Part shown: in pieces, positions 44,603 through 55,896 of the stretch | How positions within the stretch are numbered: the stretch's first letter is position 1 | Layout: every line of letters starts with the position of its first letter | Origin: Tubulanus polymorphus | Taxonomy: Eukaryota; Nemertea; Palaeonemertea; Tubulaniformes; Tubulanidae | Reading direction: 5' to 3' | NCBI RefSeq assembly: GCF_964204645.1 | Contig: NC_134027.1 | Location: 14,496,485 to 14,560,484 of the forward strand | Length of the DNA: 64,000 nt | Notes under the pieces: model-generated | Told to the model about the DNA's origin: nothing | The model's database searches: none | The model's input: the letters and a program-made list of their open reading frames with translations, nothing else | Position numbers and translations under genes: made by a program

Positions 44603-45261
44603 TTAAGCTTCAACGTATTTTTCATTATGTGTTGAATTCCATAATTCAACAAATGTCTTTGCTTTATCCAGTTGATCTAAATATAATTTCATATCTAGTT
44701 TGTTAGATTTAATTATGTTCTCCTTCTTTTCTAAAGGTCTTAAATTCTTCAAATTCCAAATAAGTTTTTTATTGTATTCATCATTCATGTCAAATTTAGA
44801 AATCGGCAACACGTGATCAATATGAAAGTATTCACCATAATTATCTATATTCATTTTATCATCGAATTGATATATTATCCATGATATGAAAAATTCATCT
44901 GAACAACCCAATAAATTAGATAGTGTTTTTGAATGCGTTTCTTGAATGCGTTGAATAATTGTGTTAATCTAGATCTTAAGCATTGTTTCAATCTAAAATT
45001 AAGATCTGTTTGATATCTTTCTCTCATATATTCTGTCATATAATCATTATAAGCTTCTCTATTATCTTCTCGATATTGTTTGGTATATAGTTTAGTACAA
45101 GTTTTACAGCAATATTGAAAACCATCTTTGCTAATCTTACGCTTATTAAATTCTGTTATAGCTAATTTATCTAATTCACATTTAGAACACTTCTTGTAGT
45201 ATATATTTATGACACCAGTGTTATTTGTAATATTTATAGTTTGTGGTTGTTCTGATTCCAT
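44603..45261 (-). pseudogene. HNH endonuclease, frameshifted by a 13-bp duplication
   Basis: The N-terminal half (45,261-44,875) carries paired CxxC motifs, CSKC and CKTC, around FNKRKISKDGFQY. A helical KQYREDNREAYNDYMTEY follows. The second half, in another frame (44,911-44,603), carries the HNH core YFHIDHVLPISKF, then NLKNLRPLEKKENIIKSNK. This is the common giant-virus and phage HNH type. The phrase GAATGCGTT repeats at 13-bp spacing (44,931 and 44,944) at the point of the frame change. It is the outermost right gene, starting directly at the TIR (ATAATAAATGG). A homing-type nuclease cargo or a replication nuclease are both possible. Confidence 0.85.
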
Positions 45262-45871
45262 TTATTATACATATTTTTTTAATAAATTGATTTTAGAAGT
45301 TCAATGATTTATATCATGTATTATTTCAATCACACTTTACTAACACTTTCAATGTTTAAAAATCTAACTCATACAAATATGAATATTGAAATAATGTTGT
45401 AAATATATACTTGTCAATCTGTCAATTTAAATGTTATTCATGTACATGATTTTTTTAAGAGTAATAGGGGTAATGGGCTTGCAGGTTAAAGGTTGAATGG
45501 TCGAGTTCATTAAAAACAAATATTAAAAGTAATATAAAACTATAATATATTTTCATAGCCGTGTGTATTTCAGTTGAATAATAGAATAATTATTATTATT
45601 AAAATATATTTGATTATGAATTTGTGCATTGTAATAAACCAATTGGTCGCGGAGCGGAGCGGAGCGGTAGCGAAGTGGAGCGACCAATTGATTTAATACA
45701 ATATGCATTTAAAATTTAAATTATTGATTTCTTAGAATAAATATTTAGTTATAATTTAAAATACACACGGTTATGAAGATATATTATAGTTTTAAATTAC
45801 TTTTAATGTTTTGTTTTTTAATGAGCTCGACCGTTCGACCTTTGGCTTGAAAGCCCATTACCCCTAATACT
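45262..45871 (-). repeat. Polinton right terminal inverted repeat with internal palindrome
   Basis: Counterpart of 26,330-26,942. The palindromic outer part is 45,460-45,871 (about 412 bp). Its GC-rich centre has one extra CGGAG unit relative to the left end. The inner part leads to the HNH start codon. Confidence 0.92.
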
Positions 45872-45877
45872 CATGGA
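45872..45877. repeat. Target-site duplication CATGGA, right
   Basis: Follows the terminal CCCCTAATACT; identical to the left copy at 26,324-26,329. Confidence 0.93.
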
Positions 45878-45884
45878 CACCAAT

Positions 45885-46070
45885 TACACATGTGAATTTT
45901 CACAATTTACGCGTGTGAATTTTCACATTTACACGTGTGAATTTTCGCATTTACGCTTGGGAATTTTCACATTTACATGTGTTAATTTTCACATTTACAC
46001 GTGTGATTACTGCCAATTTCACATCATGTGAAATGGTTTTTCACACGTGTAAAAAAATTCACATGTGTAG
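45885..46070. repeat. About 23-bp minisatellite of ACACGTGTGAATTTTCACAT units
   Basis: Roughly seven degenerate units built on CACGTGTG and GAATTTTCACA, both partly self-complementary. It directly flanks the Polinton target site. Confidence 0.8.
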
Positions 46071-46082
46071 TATTTACGTAAG

Positions 46083-47172
46083 GGCCGTAAAATCATTGTT
46101 ACAAGAGATGTGTAGGATTAAGTTAGGGTGGGATGACATAATTCCCGCCTGGTGCGATGAGTTTTGGTTGAAATGGCTAAAAGAATAACGTAGATAAGAA
46201 GGTTTACGTATCGGTAGATGTTTTAAACCATCAGGCTTCGATGATCCAATATCCGCTCAGTTGCATCATTTTTCTGATACTGCTGAGATTGGATACGGTG
46301 CAGTTAGTTTTCTGAGGTTATTCGATGGCACGCCGGTACATTGTAGTTTCGAGCTCGGTATGTCTAGAGTGACGCCTTTGAAAACCGTGAGCATTCCACG
46401 ACTTGAGTTGGCCGCTGCAGTTTTGTCAACGCGACTCGACGGCATGATACTAAAAGAGATCGACATACCTTTCGAAACCTCATATTTCTGGACGGACAGT
46501 ACAGCAGTCCTCAAATATATTCGAAACGAGGATAAACGGTTTCAAGTTTATGTAGCAAACAGGGTGTCAGCAATTGGTACACTCTTAGAGAACACTCTAA
46601 ACCATGTCGATGGCGCTTCATCGATGGCTGCCTCAACCCAGCTGATGACGCTTCACGCGGTTTAAAGCCAACTGAACTGATTAACCCGTGGTGATGGTTA
46701 ATGGGACCAGAGTTTTTTGATATAGACCCTTCCGATCAAGAGTTAAGAAAGACGGTTAACACGGTTAAGGTGGACGGAGACCCTCTACTTAACTCATTTC
46801 GTCAATTTTCTTCTTGGTACAAACTCAAGAAACGTGTAGCCTGGATCCTGAGGCTCAAATCTCGACTATTGAGTAGAGTTCGGAAAATCGACTATGTGGT
46901 GAAATCCAATCGTATAACAGTTACCGAGTTGAGACGTGCAGAGAATGCAATATTAGGTTACGTACAAAGACGGTACTACACTGACGAATACAGTCACTCT
47001 CTTAAAAGGACAAGTTCCCTTATACCGTTAGATCTTGTCTTGGTTGACGGACTCCTTTGTGAAGGTGGTCGTCTAAGGCGCTCGACATTACCGGATAAAC
47101 GTAAAGACCTATACATAGTTCCAAAAATAGCCACCTATGTACATTAATTATTGATTATTATCACAGAGTGTA
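46083..47172 (+). pseudogene. BEL/Pao pol, RNase H and linker part (left half)
   Basis: Starts within pol: CRIKLGWDDIIPAWCDEFW, then two stops near 46,189-46,196. The RNase H-like block follows: LHHFSDTAEIGYGAVSFLRL, PLKTVSIPRLELAAAVLSTR and SYFWTDSTAVLKYIRNE. After a shift near 46,608, NPADDASRGLKP is in another frame. A stop near 46,690 follows and then the 46,701-47,147 frame with ITVTELRRAENAILGYVQRR and GGRLRRSTLPDKRKD, the segment before the integrase. The relic then breaks at a TA where another element sits, and resumes at 53,510. RT and protease are absent to the left. Confidence 0.88.
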
Positions 47173-47565
47173 TAACACGTTCCCAAATGTTTTGATACTT
47201 TCTCAGTTTGTATCAAAAATATTGCCAATTTCTGGTCCTTGAGTCCTGAAAAATGATAAATTTACAGCGCAAAATCGTACAAACGTGTCAATTATACTTC
47301 TAAACACTTTATTTGCGGACCAGTTTATGAATTGAACGTGGGCCATAGAGCGCTATATCCGCCTATGATCTCAACTTTGAATTTATTACGTAAGCTATTC
47401 GTGAACAAAATGCGGTCGGCGCACAATAGAAACTTCGCTCTATTTATTCTTTCATTACCGCCGACAAAGAGGACCGATATTTCGCAAATTGGATTCGGGA
47501 GGTTTAAACCTCCCAAGGTCAAATCACTAAAATTGTGACCTTCGTGGAGATTATCTAAAAAGCCG

Positions 47566-50471
47566 ATGGTAATCAAATTTAGCATAACTTTTTACCCAAA
47601 CGTTCAATGGCATTCCTAAGTATTTGATGAAAGTTGAGAAATAATAAGATATTCATATAACCATGGACTCTAAAACCTAAATCGTATAAGAGTCTCTGAT
47701 ATAAAAAAAAACTTCGCATAACAAAGAAGTAAAAATTCGAATCTGATTCATCTGTTTGGAATTGATTCTTATGAAATGGAAACAAATGCGTGAGCACCTA
47801 CTCATTCATTCAATTTACTTTGCGGCTTTACAACGGCTATTTCACTGGTTCTGCGTGATGAGATAATTCTGATTAATGTTATTGTAATAATTTCTATATG
47901 TATATACGTAATGATACTCTTTCTGAATAAAGGATGCACGTTATTCGAATCCCCACCATTGTTCTCTACAATGTACGTTAATCAAACTCACGATAAAACC
48001 AGATCCAAAACCATGGACTCAAAAACGAAGAATCTGTGGTCAAACATACAATTCTAATTTCCCCGTTAGTTCACTGATGCCGCCATCGAATGCAAGGATT
48101 CTAGCCAATCAGAGAGGCGCATGTACACATCCATTGGCATGTTAGTTATAGTACAACTTAGACAATAATCAAGGTTCGAGCCAATGTCAGTAACTAGAAT
48201 ATGTTCTTTCATCAAATACAAATAACTCAGCAGTAGTCAGTTAGTTGAGTTTGTTTGACTTGATTTGTATTTCATCAATCAATCTATTTCATTTTATTTT
48301 AAAGTACAAACTAAACGCTTGAATTGCTTATAACACGACCAGGTATGAATTAGAATAGATCGGCTTAATATTTCGAATGCAAATTTGGCGATTAAGCAAT
48401 CGGAAATTCGAATTGCTTGAGAAATATTTCAATACGCACATTACTTCGAATAGCGATAAGTTCATTGACACATGTGACCATTGTTTTGTTACTTTCGATA
48501 GCGAGTCGAATAAGCTATGGGACAGCTAACGACATCACAATCGCAATATCAACAGAAGTTCATTTTATCCTACATGATGAGGCTAAATTCAGTGAAATCG
48601 ATCGTGTTCTGAAATATATATTTTCCTGGATACATGTTGTTCATTGTAGCTATTCTATGCGGTTTTACATTAACCTGCTATAACATATTGACCGTTTTCA
48701 AGAACCCAAAAATTACAATTTGCTGGGAATCTGTTTTTTTTTCAAAAACAACCCAAACCCGAAATTGTGTACAGTTAGTACGCAGCGTATATAATGTCGG
48801 ATTAGAGAATATTGAAAAAACTTTAAAAAAAGTTGAGTGAAGGGAAATAAGCTCAGCAGTGACAAATTGTCATTTCTACCCTTCACGTGATTAATTGATG
48901 TCCAAATATGTTCTACCGTGAAAACTCTGCATTTAGCGTCAAACGAATTTTTGTATACGTATCTCAGGATGCATGCTCTTCAAAAAGGTAGCCTATTAGG
49001 AAAAAACTTACCCGGTAAAATCCTAATTTGTCCTAAACGATATTCCAACTATTATTTTGTTAATTATTCAACTATCATCACTAACTGGGTAAGTTAGTTG
49101 AACTTACATAAAGATATATCATTAGGGACACTTCAATTTCACACCATTCAATATCATAAGGGAACAAAATTCTTTGAAACTTGGTTAATGGTAGTTCTTA
49201 AGACTAGGTTTTGTTTCCGGAATTTACTAAATGTACCAATTCTAATAATTCACTCATTGAAGCTTCTATACATTAGAAGCGAAAGCTCGTGCGTCGAAAT
49301 AAATAGTTAACCTTTAAAGTACTACTCGTCTCTTCATTTAAATTCAAAATATAAGTCTTTATTGATTCTTTTTTGTTGGAATATGCATAACTTTTTCTGG
49401 GCAAATTTCTATATTCTGTCAGGTCATGGACTCTAAAACGATTTAGACATTAAAGCGTTTTAGAGTCCATGGTCAAGGTATTTTGGCTATAACGAATATA
49501 ACTAACTCCCTGGGGCAACGATGTGGCTGATGAAATGATCTCTCCCATTGTAATCCCACCATTTAATTACTCATTGTATAACAACTCTCACAATTAAGCC
49601 TCGGACTCTTAAACGAATTATGAGTGCATGCTTTAGTATAGGCTCTGATATAGAGCATATTGTCTTGATTTAGAACATGTATGCATAAACTCTAGGCTGC
49701 AAAGAAATACGTTTTCAGCGGCTCTAATCGAGTTAAATCTTTCGTGATAGATTAACACAGAGAGGCGGCACCCAATCGCTGCTTATTGACATTAGGCACA
49801 AGCCACTGTTATGTTCATTAGTAAAACTGATATAGAATGAATAAGTGAGGAGGGAAAATGTATAAATTAAATTTATAAATGAATTTATAAGAATTTAGCA
49901 TGCATCGGAGTGCACTTAAATTGGATTATTACAAAATAACTCACTTCAAAATTTCTGATATTGTTTCATTGATATTTATTACTTTAAAGCAATTCACTTT
50001 AAGAACTTTGGTCAACAATAAGTCTGACCTGCAAATCAAATCATCGGGAGACCAAATACTGTTTCAAAAAATTATATTGCTAATACATTCCTAATCTTAA
50101 CCTTTCGCCATAAACCTACTGGATTTAGGGCCTGGGGCATTTTAGATGGTTGTAGGTAAAAATCCCCTAGGTAAAATCCTCACTTGGCGATTTTTCAAGA
50201 ACATTTGAAAGCACGATATTTATTCAAACATATTCATCCACAATACAACTGCAATATATTTAACTGTGCATTGATCTCTTTTGTTGAAATAAATCTTTAA
50301 ATAAATTCATAGAATAAATGAAATTAATGAACTTTTTATTCATACTATCTTTTCATAATTTTATTCATACTATCTTTTAATTCGAACTAAATAACTCTTT
50401 TTAACTTGTGGTATAGTATGCTTATGATATGGATTCGATTTACGTATCAATATTTTCATGTTGACGGGGGC
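47566..50471. other. Interior of the TIR element, left part, no recognised gene
   Basis: AT-rich, short frames only. Phrases CCATGGACTCTAAAACC (47,662), CCATGGACTCAAAAACG (48,012) and TCATGGACTCTAAAACG with its inverted partner CGTTTTAGAGTCCATGG (49,423-49,475) recur. The frame at 48,417-48,683 has a hydrophobic start but no family resemblance. Confidence 0.5.
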
Positions 50472-50501
50472 CTGATGATGGCTAATAGCATTAGCCGAAA
50501 C
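50472..50501 (+). ncRNA. Hammerhead-ribozyme-like core
   Basis: CTGATGA, a stem GGCTAAT/ATTAGCC with an AGC loop, then GAAAC: the conserved core, helix II and the second core strand of a hammerhead ribozyme in the right order and spacing. Helices I and III and an NUH cleavage triplet could not be placed with confidence. Only a short CAAT/ATTG pairing is available for helix III. Such motifs occur in Penelope-like and other retroelements; chance or a decayed copy is possible. Confidence 0.35.
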
Positions 50502-53109
50502 ATTGCTCGTAGAAGATTTTTTGCTGAATTCATTGTGGGATTTGTCTCGTTATTCACCATACACGGATATTGTGTATTTACTTCTCATTTTCATGTTGGT
50601 TTTGAACAACTTAAATTTTGCGATTCTAATACCTTATTAACTTTAGATGACAGTAATACCTTCAATTTACATGTAAAATATGATCACTGCTGAAAGTGTA
50701 ATAAGGAATATATATTTACTCCAGTGACAATATTTTGATTCTAAGATTTAATTCAATCATCTAGTCCGAGTCTGTATGGTAAAACTTCAAGCTAACCAAG
50801 AGCTAACCGAATACCGACAATAGAAGGTGGTCGCTTAAAAATTAGTTAATTTACGCAACAGGAATCTATCTTGATTTCAAGGGCACTTCAATTAATCGTT
50901 TCAATAGTGACCACTGTAAATTAGCCAGTAGTTTAAATGACCGAATTCAATCAACCGATTCGTATCCTAAGAATGAGAATTGTATCTAACCACAGTAGTT
51001 ATTCCTCATCAAACGTTCGGTCATCATATTATACATCTATACATCATTACTATCATCTTTAGTTAATAGAAGTGCAATTAAATCTAGAATCTATGAGTTG
51101 AGTTTTTTTAGACATAATAAATTGTGTTGATTTTATGTTAGTTAAATCAAATATTGGGAATATTTTACCGGGGGATTTTTACTTTGGGGATAATAAGCTA
51201 AATTATTTTATATCATCGGTTTTCATTAAGAAAAATTAAAAAAAATTAATCTTAACTACACTTATATTCCTTTTGGAGCAATAAGATTCTTTCATTGAAT
51301 TTAATATGTTATTTCGTACAATAGTTCATCACAGTGCGTCATTCACGCTTAAATGTACAAAACTTCTTTACAGAGTTCAAAATATAAACCAACAATCTCA
51401 TCTCAAGCATGTACTAGCGATGACGCTATGGGATAAAACCAAGTCTCGATTCATTGCCTAAAACGTGGGTACATTCATTCAAATCAGGACTAAAATACGC
51501 TTATATGAATATCTTGCATGATATCATTTTACATTACGGGTGTCTCATAGGCCTGGTTTTACTTGTACATTGTCATCAATTGATTAAACATCCCAAGTAA
51601 CTTCTTTATTTACTTATGGCTTAATCACTGGTATTCAATAGCTAGTCGGCTATAGAAAGACTAACCCGATAAAATTCCATTAACCGTTCGTCCAGAGTCG
51701 AACACTGTTCGCGCGTTAATTCGCAACGATTTTAAAGAAAGAAAATGATTGCATGAAATCTACTTTTCGTATCAATCGGCGTCCAATCTCTTAAACCATC
51801 CTAAACACAGTAGTGTAGTAGTTTGTGTCTATTTGCTTTTGCTGATGTCATTTAACATAACAATGGAAATGTATTCGTTTATTTGGAAATTATATGAAGA
51901 AATGGAGTAATGTGACAAATCAAATTATTACTGCAAGGCAAAACATAGCGCACTTCAGATATATGATATGGTCTTAAAGACTTTTCATATATTAACAGTC
52001 CAGTTTAACGTCTATTGATATGAATAGTCCAGTTTTGATATGACTGTCGCAACAGTTGGAATAAAACCTATGAAATCTAGGGGCATTTATCTCATGAAAT
52101 TTAGATTTGAGATAATTGTATTGTATTGTATGAGGATTAAACATTTCAATGGCTGGTGATTATTTGTGATAAAGTAATCAGTGAGATGGACTGTTGATGT
52201 AGCCTTGATTGAGGCACTCGGGTCAGATAATATTTTTAGATAAAAAAGTGCATTTGTTAAAGCAGAACACATGATTTTAAACTAAATATAAGTAGCTAAA
52301 CCGTTAATTTTCATTCCTAATTTTCATCACTCCCGATTATCAAAAATAATTCAACAGTTTGATTAACGGATAGTTGCAGTTAACAACATTTCTATCTGAT
52401 AGAGAAGGTATACAGGTATACAGAGGAACAAGAAAAGAACATCCAACTAGACACTGGAAAATCTTTATTCGGGTTTTTTACCGGGAGCCTTTACCTTGGG
52501 GTATATTTAACTAGGGGATTTTTACTGAAAGGGACCTTTACGGAGCGAGTTTTTACCCGATCACATCGATTATTGAATGACATGTTCGATAAAATCATGA
52601 CAAAAACTGGTATCACTGGTTCAATTTGCTAATTTTCGCTATTCGGGTGGTTCTGTAGATTATTGGCTATACCGTTGGTAACTGACTAGCTATTTGTATC
52701 ACTGATCGGACTGTGAAAATATAGCTTTGACAAAACCACAACGAGAAATGAATCACATGCAATATTTTACTCGAAAACGAGCTTAACCATGGAATCAGTA
52801 ACGTATTTTCACAGTCCATGGCTGAAATGACGCTGTTGAAAAAATCAATGAGAAATACTGCCTCCGATTTTTATGACGAAAATATAGGAATAAATTCCGA
52901 ACAGAATCAAATCAGGTTGTTCTTATTGGTATTGTGTATACATTTCATTTATTAGATATTTCAAGTAATTCGTGTAATTAGGAAAAACTCGATCCAATAA
53001 TGGGTTTTTCTTTCGGTTTTACGTAATTTACAACTTACCAAATATGGACTACATGGTTTGACATTAAAACCAGTGAGCATTATGGTATCAAGTTCAACCA
53101 AAATTGATA
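50502..53109. other. Interior of the TIR element, right part, no recognised gene
   Basis: AT-rich. It contains GGGGATTTTTACT-type phrases (about 51,170, 52,480 and 52,513) and an inverted pair CCATGGAATCAGTAACG ... CAGTCCATGG (52,788-52,822). No protein domain is supported. Confidence 0.45.
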
Positions 53110-53509
53110 ATGATCGGCCTTTCGTAGAATCTCCCTGAAGGTCACAATTTTAGTAAATTGACCTTGGGAGGTTTAAACCTCCCGAATCCAATTAGCAAAA
53201 TATCGGTCCTCTATGTCGGCGACAATAAAAGTACCATGCGCGTAACTTTCTATTGTGCGCCTGCCGCGTTTTGGGCACGAGTAGCTCACGTAATCTTAAT
53301 TGAAAGTTGAGATCACAGGCAGATATTGAGGTCAATGGCCCACACATAACATCATAAATTGGTCAGGAAATAAAGTGTTTTGTGGTATAGATGACACGTT
53401 GGTACGATTTTACACTGTAAATTTATCATTTTTTAGGACTTAAGGACCAAATATCGGCAATATTTTTGATACAAACTGAGAAAGTATCAAAACATTTGAG
53501 AACGCGTTG

Positions 53510-53876
53510 TATGCGCATTGGGGTGTGAGTACGTCTTATCAAACATTAGAAAGACATATTGGCTAATTAACGCTAAATCGGCTATTAGGCGTTGATTAAA
53601 TGCATGTATTACTTGTAGGAAACAAAGGGCTAAGGCTGTAGGACAAAAGATGTCTGACTTACCAGAAGATAGGGTTACTCCGAATTTACCCCCATTTACA
53701 AATGTGGGGATCGATTGCTTTGGGCCGTTTCTCGTCAAACGGGGCCGGGCGCAAGTTACGGTTGTTTATTTACGTGTTTCGCCTGTTGGGCTATTCACAT
53801 CGAAGTTTGCCATTCTTTGAGTACCGATCCTTTTATTTGTGCACTCCGTCGGTTTATCAGTCGACGCGGTATATCT
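53510..53876 (+). pseudogene. BEL/Pao integrase part (right half)
   Basis: Continues the relic of 46,083-47,172. In several frames it shows [49 protein letters not shown] and, shifted, [20 protein letters not shown]: the zinc-binding end and catalytic start of a BEL integrase, with the first catalytic Asp in VGIDCFGPF. At about 53,873, just after the RRFISRRG block, the similarity stops and unrelated sequence begins. The 3' part of the retroelement is therefore lost or displaced. Confidence 0.88.
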
Positions 53877-54206
53877 CTTCTCATTAAACTAAATGTAATG
53901 TTTGTGACCATGTTTGTTTGTTCGTGGTTTCTACTTATATTTCCGTAACAATTGATTGATAACATGTTTTTGCCGTTTTAATTAAAATCTACAAAGAGTG
54001 TAAAGCAACTCACATTCATTTTAATCATTATATTTAAATGATGAAAATATAATAAAGAATTTACGAATCGAATTCAACCTATAGTGTCATTCGTGTGATA
54101 CCGAAGATTCTATTGTTATAGCACACTGCGTCCATAGATTCTTTCAGCCACCTGTCATTAGTGTTACTATGGATACATATCTTAATTGAATTCGTAATTA
54201 AACTGA
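53877..54206. other. Spacer before the DUF3987-like gene
   Basis: AT-rich. No gene or repeat recognised; upstream exons or the promoter of the next gene could lie here. Confidence 0.35.
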
Positions 54207-55896
54207 TTAAACTGTTTAGTCAGATCAAAGACAATTGCCAAGACGTCGAGATCAATTCTATACAGCTCCGATAATGCTAAAATATATAAAAAAGCATGGA
54301 AAATTAAAGTACCATGGTCAGAAATTGTCAACGAACAGGAACTAGAATGGTTAAGGATCTACTCAAGGGCAAAAAACTGTCCACTCGATCTTTTAGTTGG
54401 GGCAATGCTACCAATAACAGCAAGTCTGACAGGGCCTGGATGTGTAGCTGAAACGGAAGACGGCGATTTTACATCAACCCTGAACACGTTTATTGCATGT
54501 CTTTGCGAGTGTGGAGGAGGTAAATCGCGAGCATTTGATGAGATCGTAATACCAGCCAATAGGGTTAATGCAAAAAAAAGTGGAAAATCATTGTTGATCG
54601 GTAAATACACCTCCGCTGGAATACAAAACCATCAAAAAGAAAACCGTGGGTATGGCTTGATAAGCGAGGATGAAGGTGCGAAGCTGATGACCGAAATTAA
54701 TACTAAACAACGTAATGGCGAATCAGAAAGGAGTTTCCTTAATAAAGTATGGGTGGACATGGCGCTGCATCAACATTGTCAACAGGAACAAGAGGGTTCG
54801 AAAAGACAGCAATATCTATGCTTGTGTTCATTCAACCAGAACCCATGTTTAAGGAAATGATTAACGGTACAAGTCAACAATGTGGTGACGAATTCTGGGA
54901 TAGGTTCTTGTTCATCGTCTCCAAACCAATGATCAAACCATCAAGCGTTTGTAAAGACAATTATAAACTGTCGTCACAATCAGGATTAGAAAGTTTCATT
55001 CCTATATTTGAGGCAATTTACAATGATTTAAAATCTAAGGAAACGGTTTTAAAACTTTCACCAGAGGCAACAACCGCGTTTAACAAAATTCGTGACGAAT
55101 TTGTAGTGTATATGAACCGAATGTACGATTCAGACTCAAATGACGGTATGTATCTTAAAACCTCTTCAAGTAGAAAGTTTTAAAATATCATTGATAAAGA
55201 AAGTTTATATATAAATTACCACTATATGTTCGTTTAAATTCAATTTGCATAATGACAGATTTGTCACAAAACTTAACTCAGATTTCAATTCTCCAGTTGC
55301 TATTTCAAAATAACCATTATTAAAACACGGGTTTCGTGTCTTCAGTTGCACTCAAAATCATGTTTGTTCCAGATGAAAATATTGATGAAACGAGTCTCGT
55401 AACTTCAAAAGATGTTATGCACATTCTAAGGATTGCAGCCATCTTACGTATCCTAAGTCAATACCTACATCACTTTTTAACGGACAAAGAAAATGAATTC
55501 CGATTCAATAAAACCATTGTGGAATTCGTCATCGCCGCTAAAACGTTATATCATGTAATTGATCAACAAAAGGATGTGATTTTACAGGTAAATAAAAATA
55601 TACTGTATTCAAACATACAAATACAGTACAATATAACCTGGTAACCTTCATTTGACTGCTAATTAATGAAAACATGAACAAATTCATGATTATTTTAGGC
55701 AGTTAAAAGCTTTTCAAGAAATGAGACAAAAACCATCAGAATGAACAAAACAATAAAGAGTTTCGACGAAAAAGTCTGGAGAGTTGTTATTCAATCTCCT
55801 GGGCCATTGGTTACTCTCCGTATGATCCAGAAAAATCTTAGCGGACGAGCAGTCACAGCTTCAAATGTTCAATGTAAGTTAGGCCGACTCAATTTT

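Larger units (their letters stand above)
26330..45871. mobile_element. Maverick/Polinton DNA transposon, 19,542 bp, complete ends
   Basis: It starts AGTAATAGGG and ends CCCCTAATACT, is flanked by CATGGA on both sides, and has terminal inverted repeats of about 610 bp. It carries the family hallmarks: protein-primed DNA polymerase B, DDE integrase with C-terminal chromodomain-like tail, FtsK/HerA-type packaging ATPase, double-jelly-roll major capsid and single-jelly-roll minor capsid. The plus-strand genes (26.9-38.5 kb) converge with the minus-strand genes (45.3-38.9 kb) at an 11-bp repeat tract. Breaks occur in most genes, so this copy cannot be autonomous as read. The sharp ends and target duplication suggest a fairly young insertion. 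No adenovirus-type protease gene was found. Confidence 0.96.
47171..53511. mobile_element. 6.3-kb TIR element with TA target duplication, inserted in BEL pol
   Basis: The element body is 47,173-53,509 between two TA copies (47,171-47,172 and 53,510-53,511). Inverted ends of about 400 bp start TAACACGTTC on the left; the right end read inward is CAACGCGTTC. Both contain CAAATGTTTTGATACTTTCT and a perfect palindrome GGGAGGTTTAAACCTCCC (47,497-47,514 and 53,166-53,183). Removing the element and one TA keeps the host BEL reading frame continuous across the junction, which confirms the borders. I find no transposase inside. Repeated internal phrases are CCATGGACTCTAAAACG (sometimes as inverted pairs) and GGGGATTTTTAC. 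Superfamily unknown; TA duplication occurs in Tc1/mariner-type and other groups. Confidence 0.85.

Noticed and set aside
48417-50693. Short frames inside the TIR element as transposase exons
   Set aside because: None shows catalytic motifs, zinc ribbons or consistent splice phases; they were described only as interior sequence.
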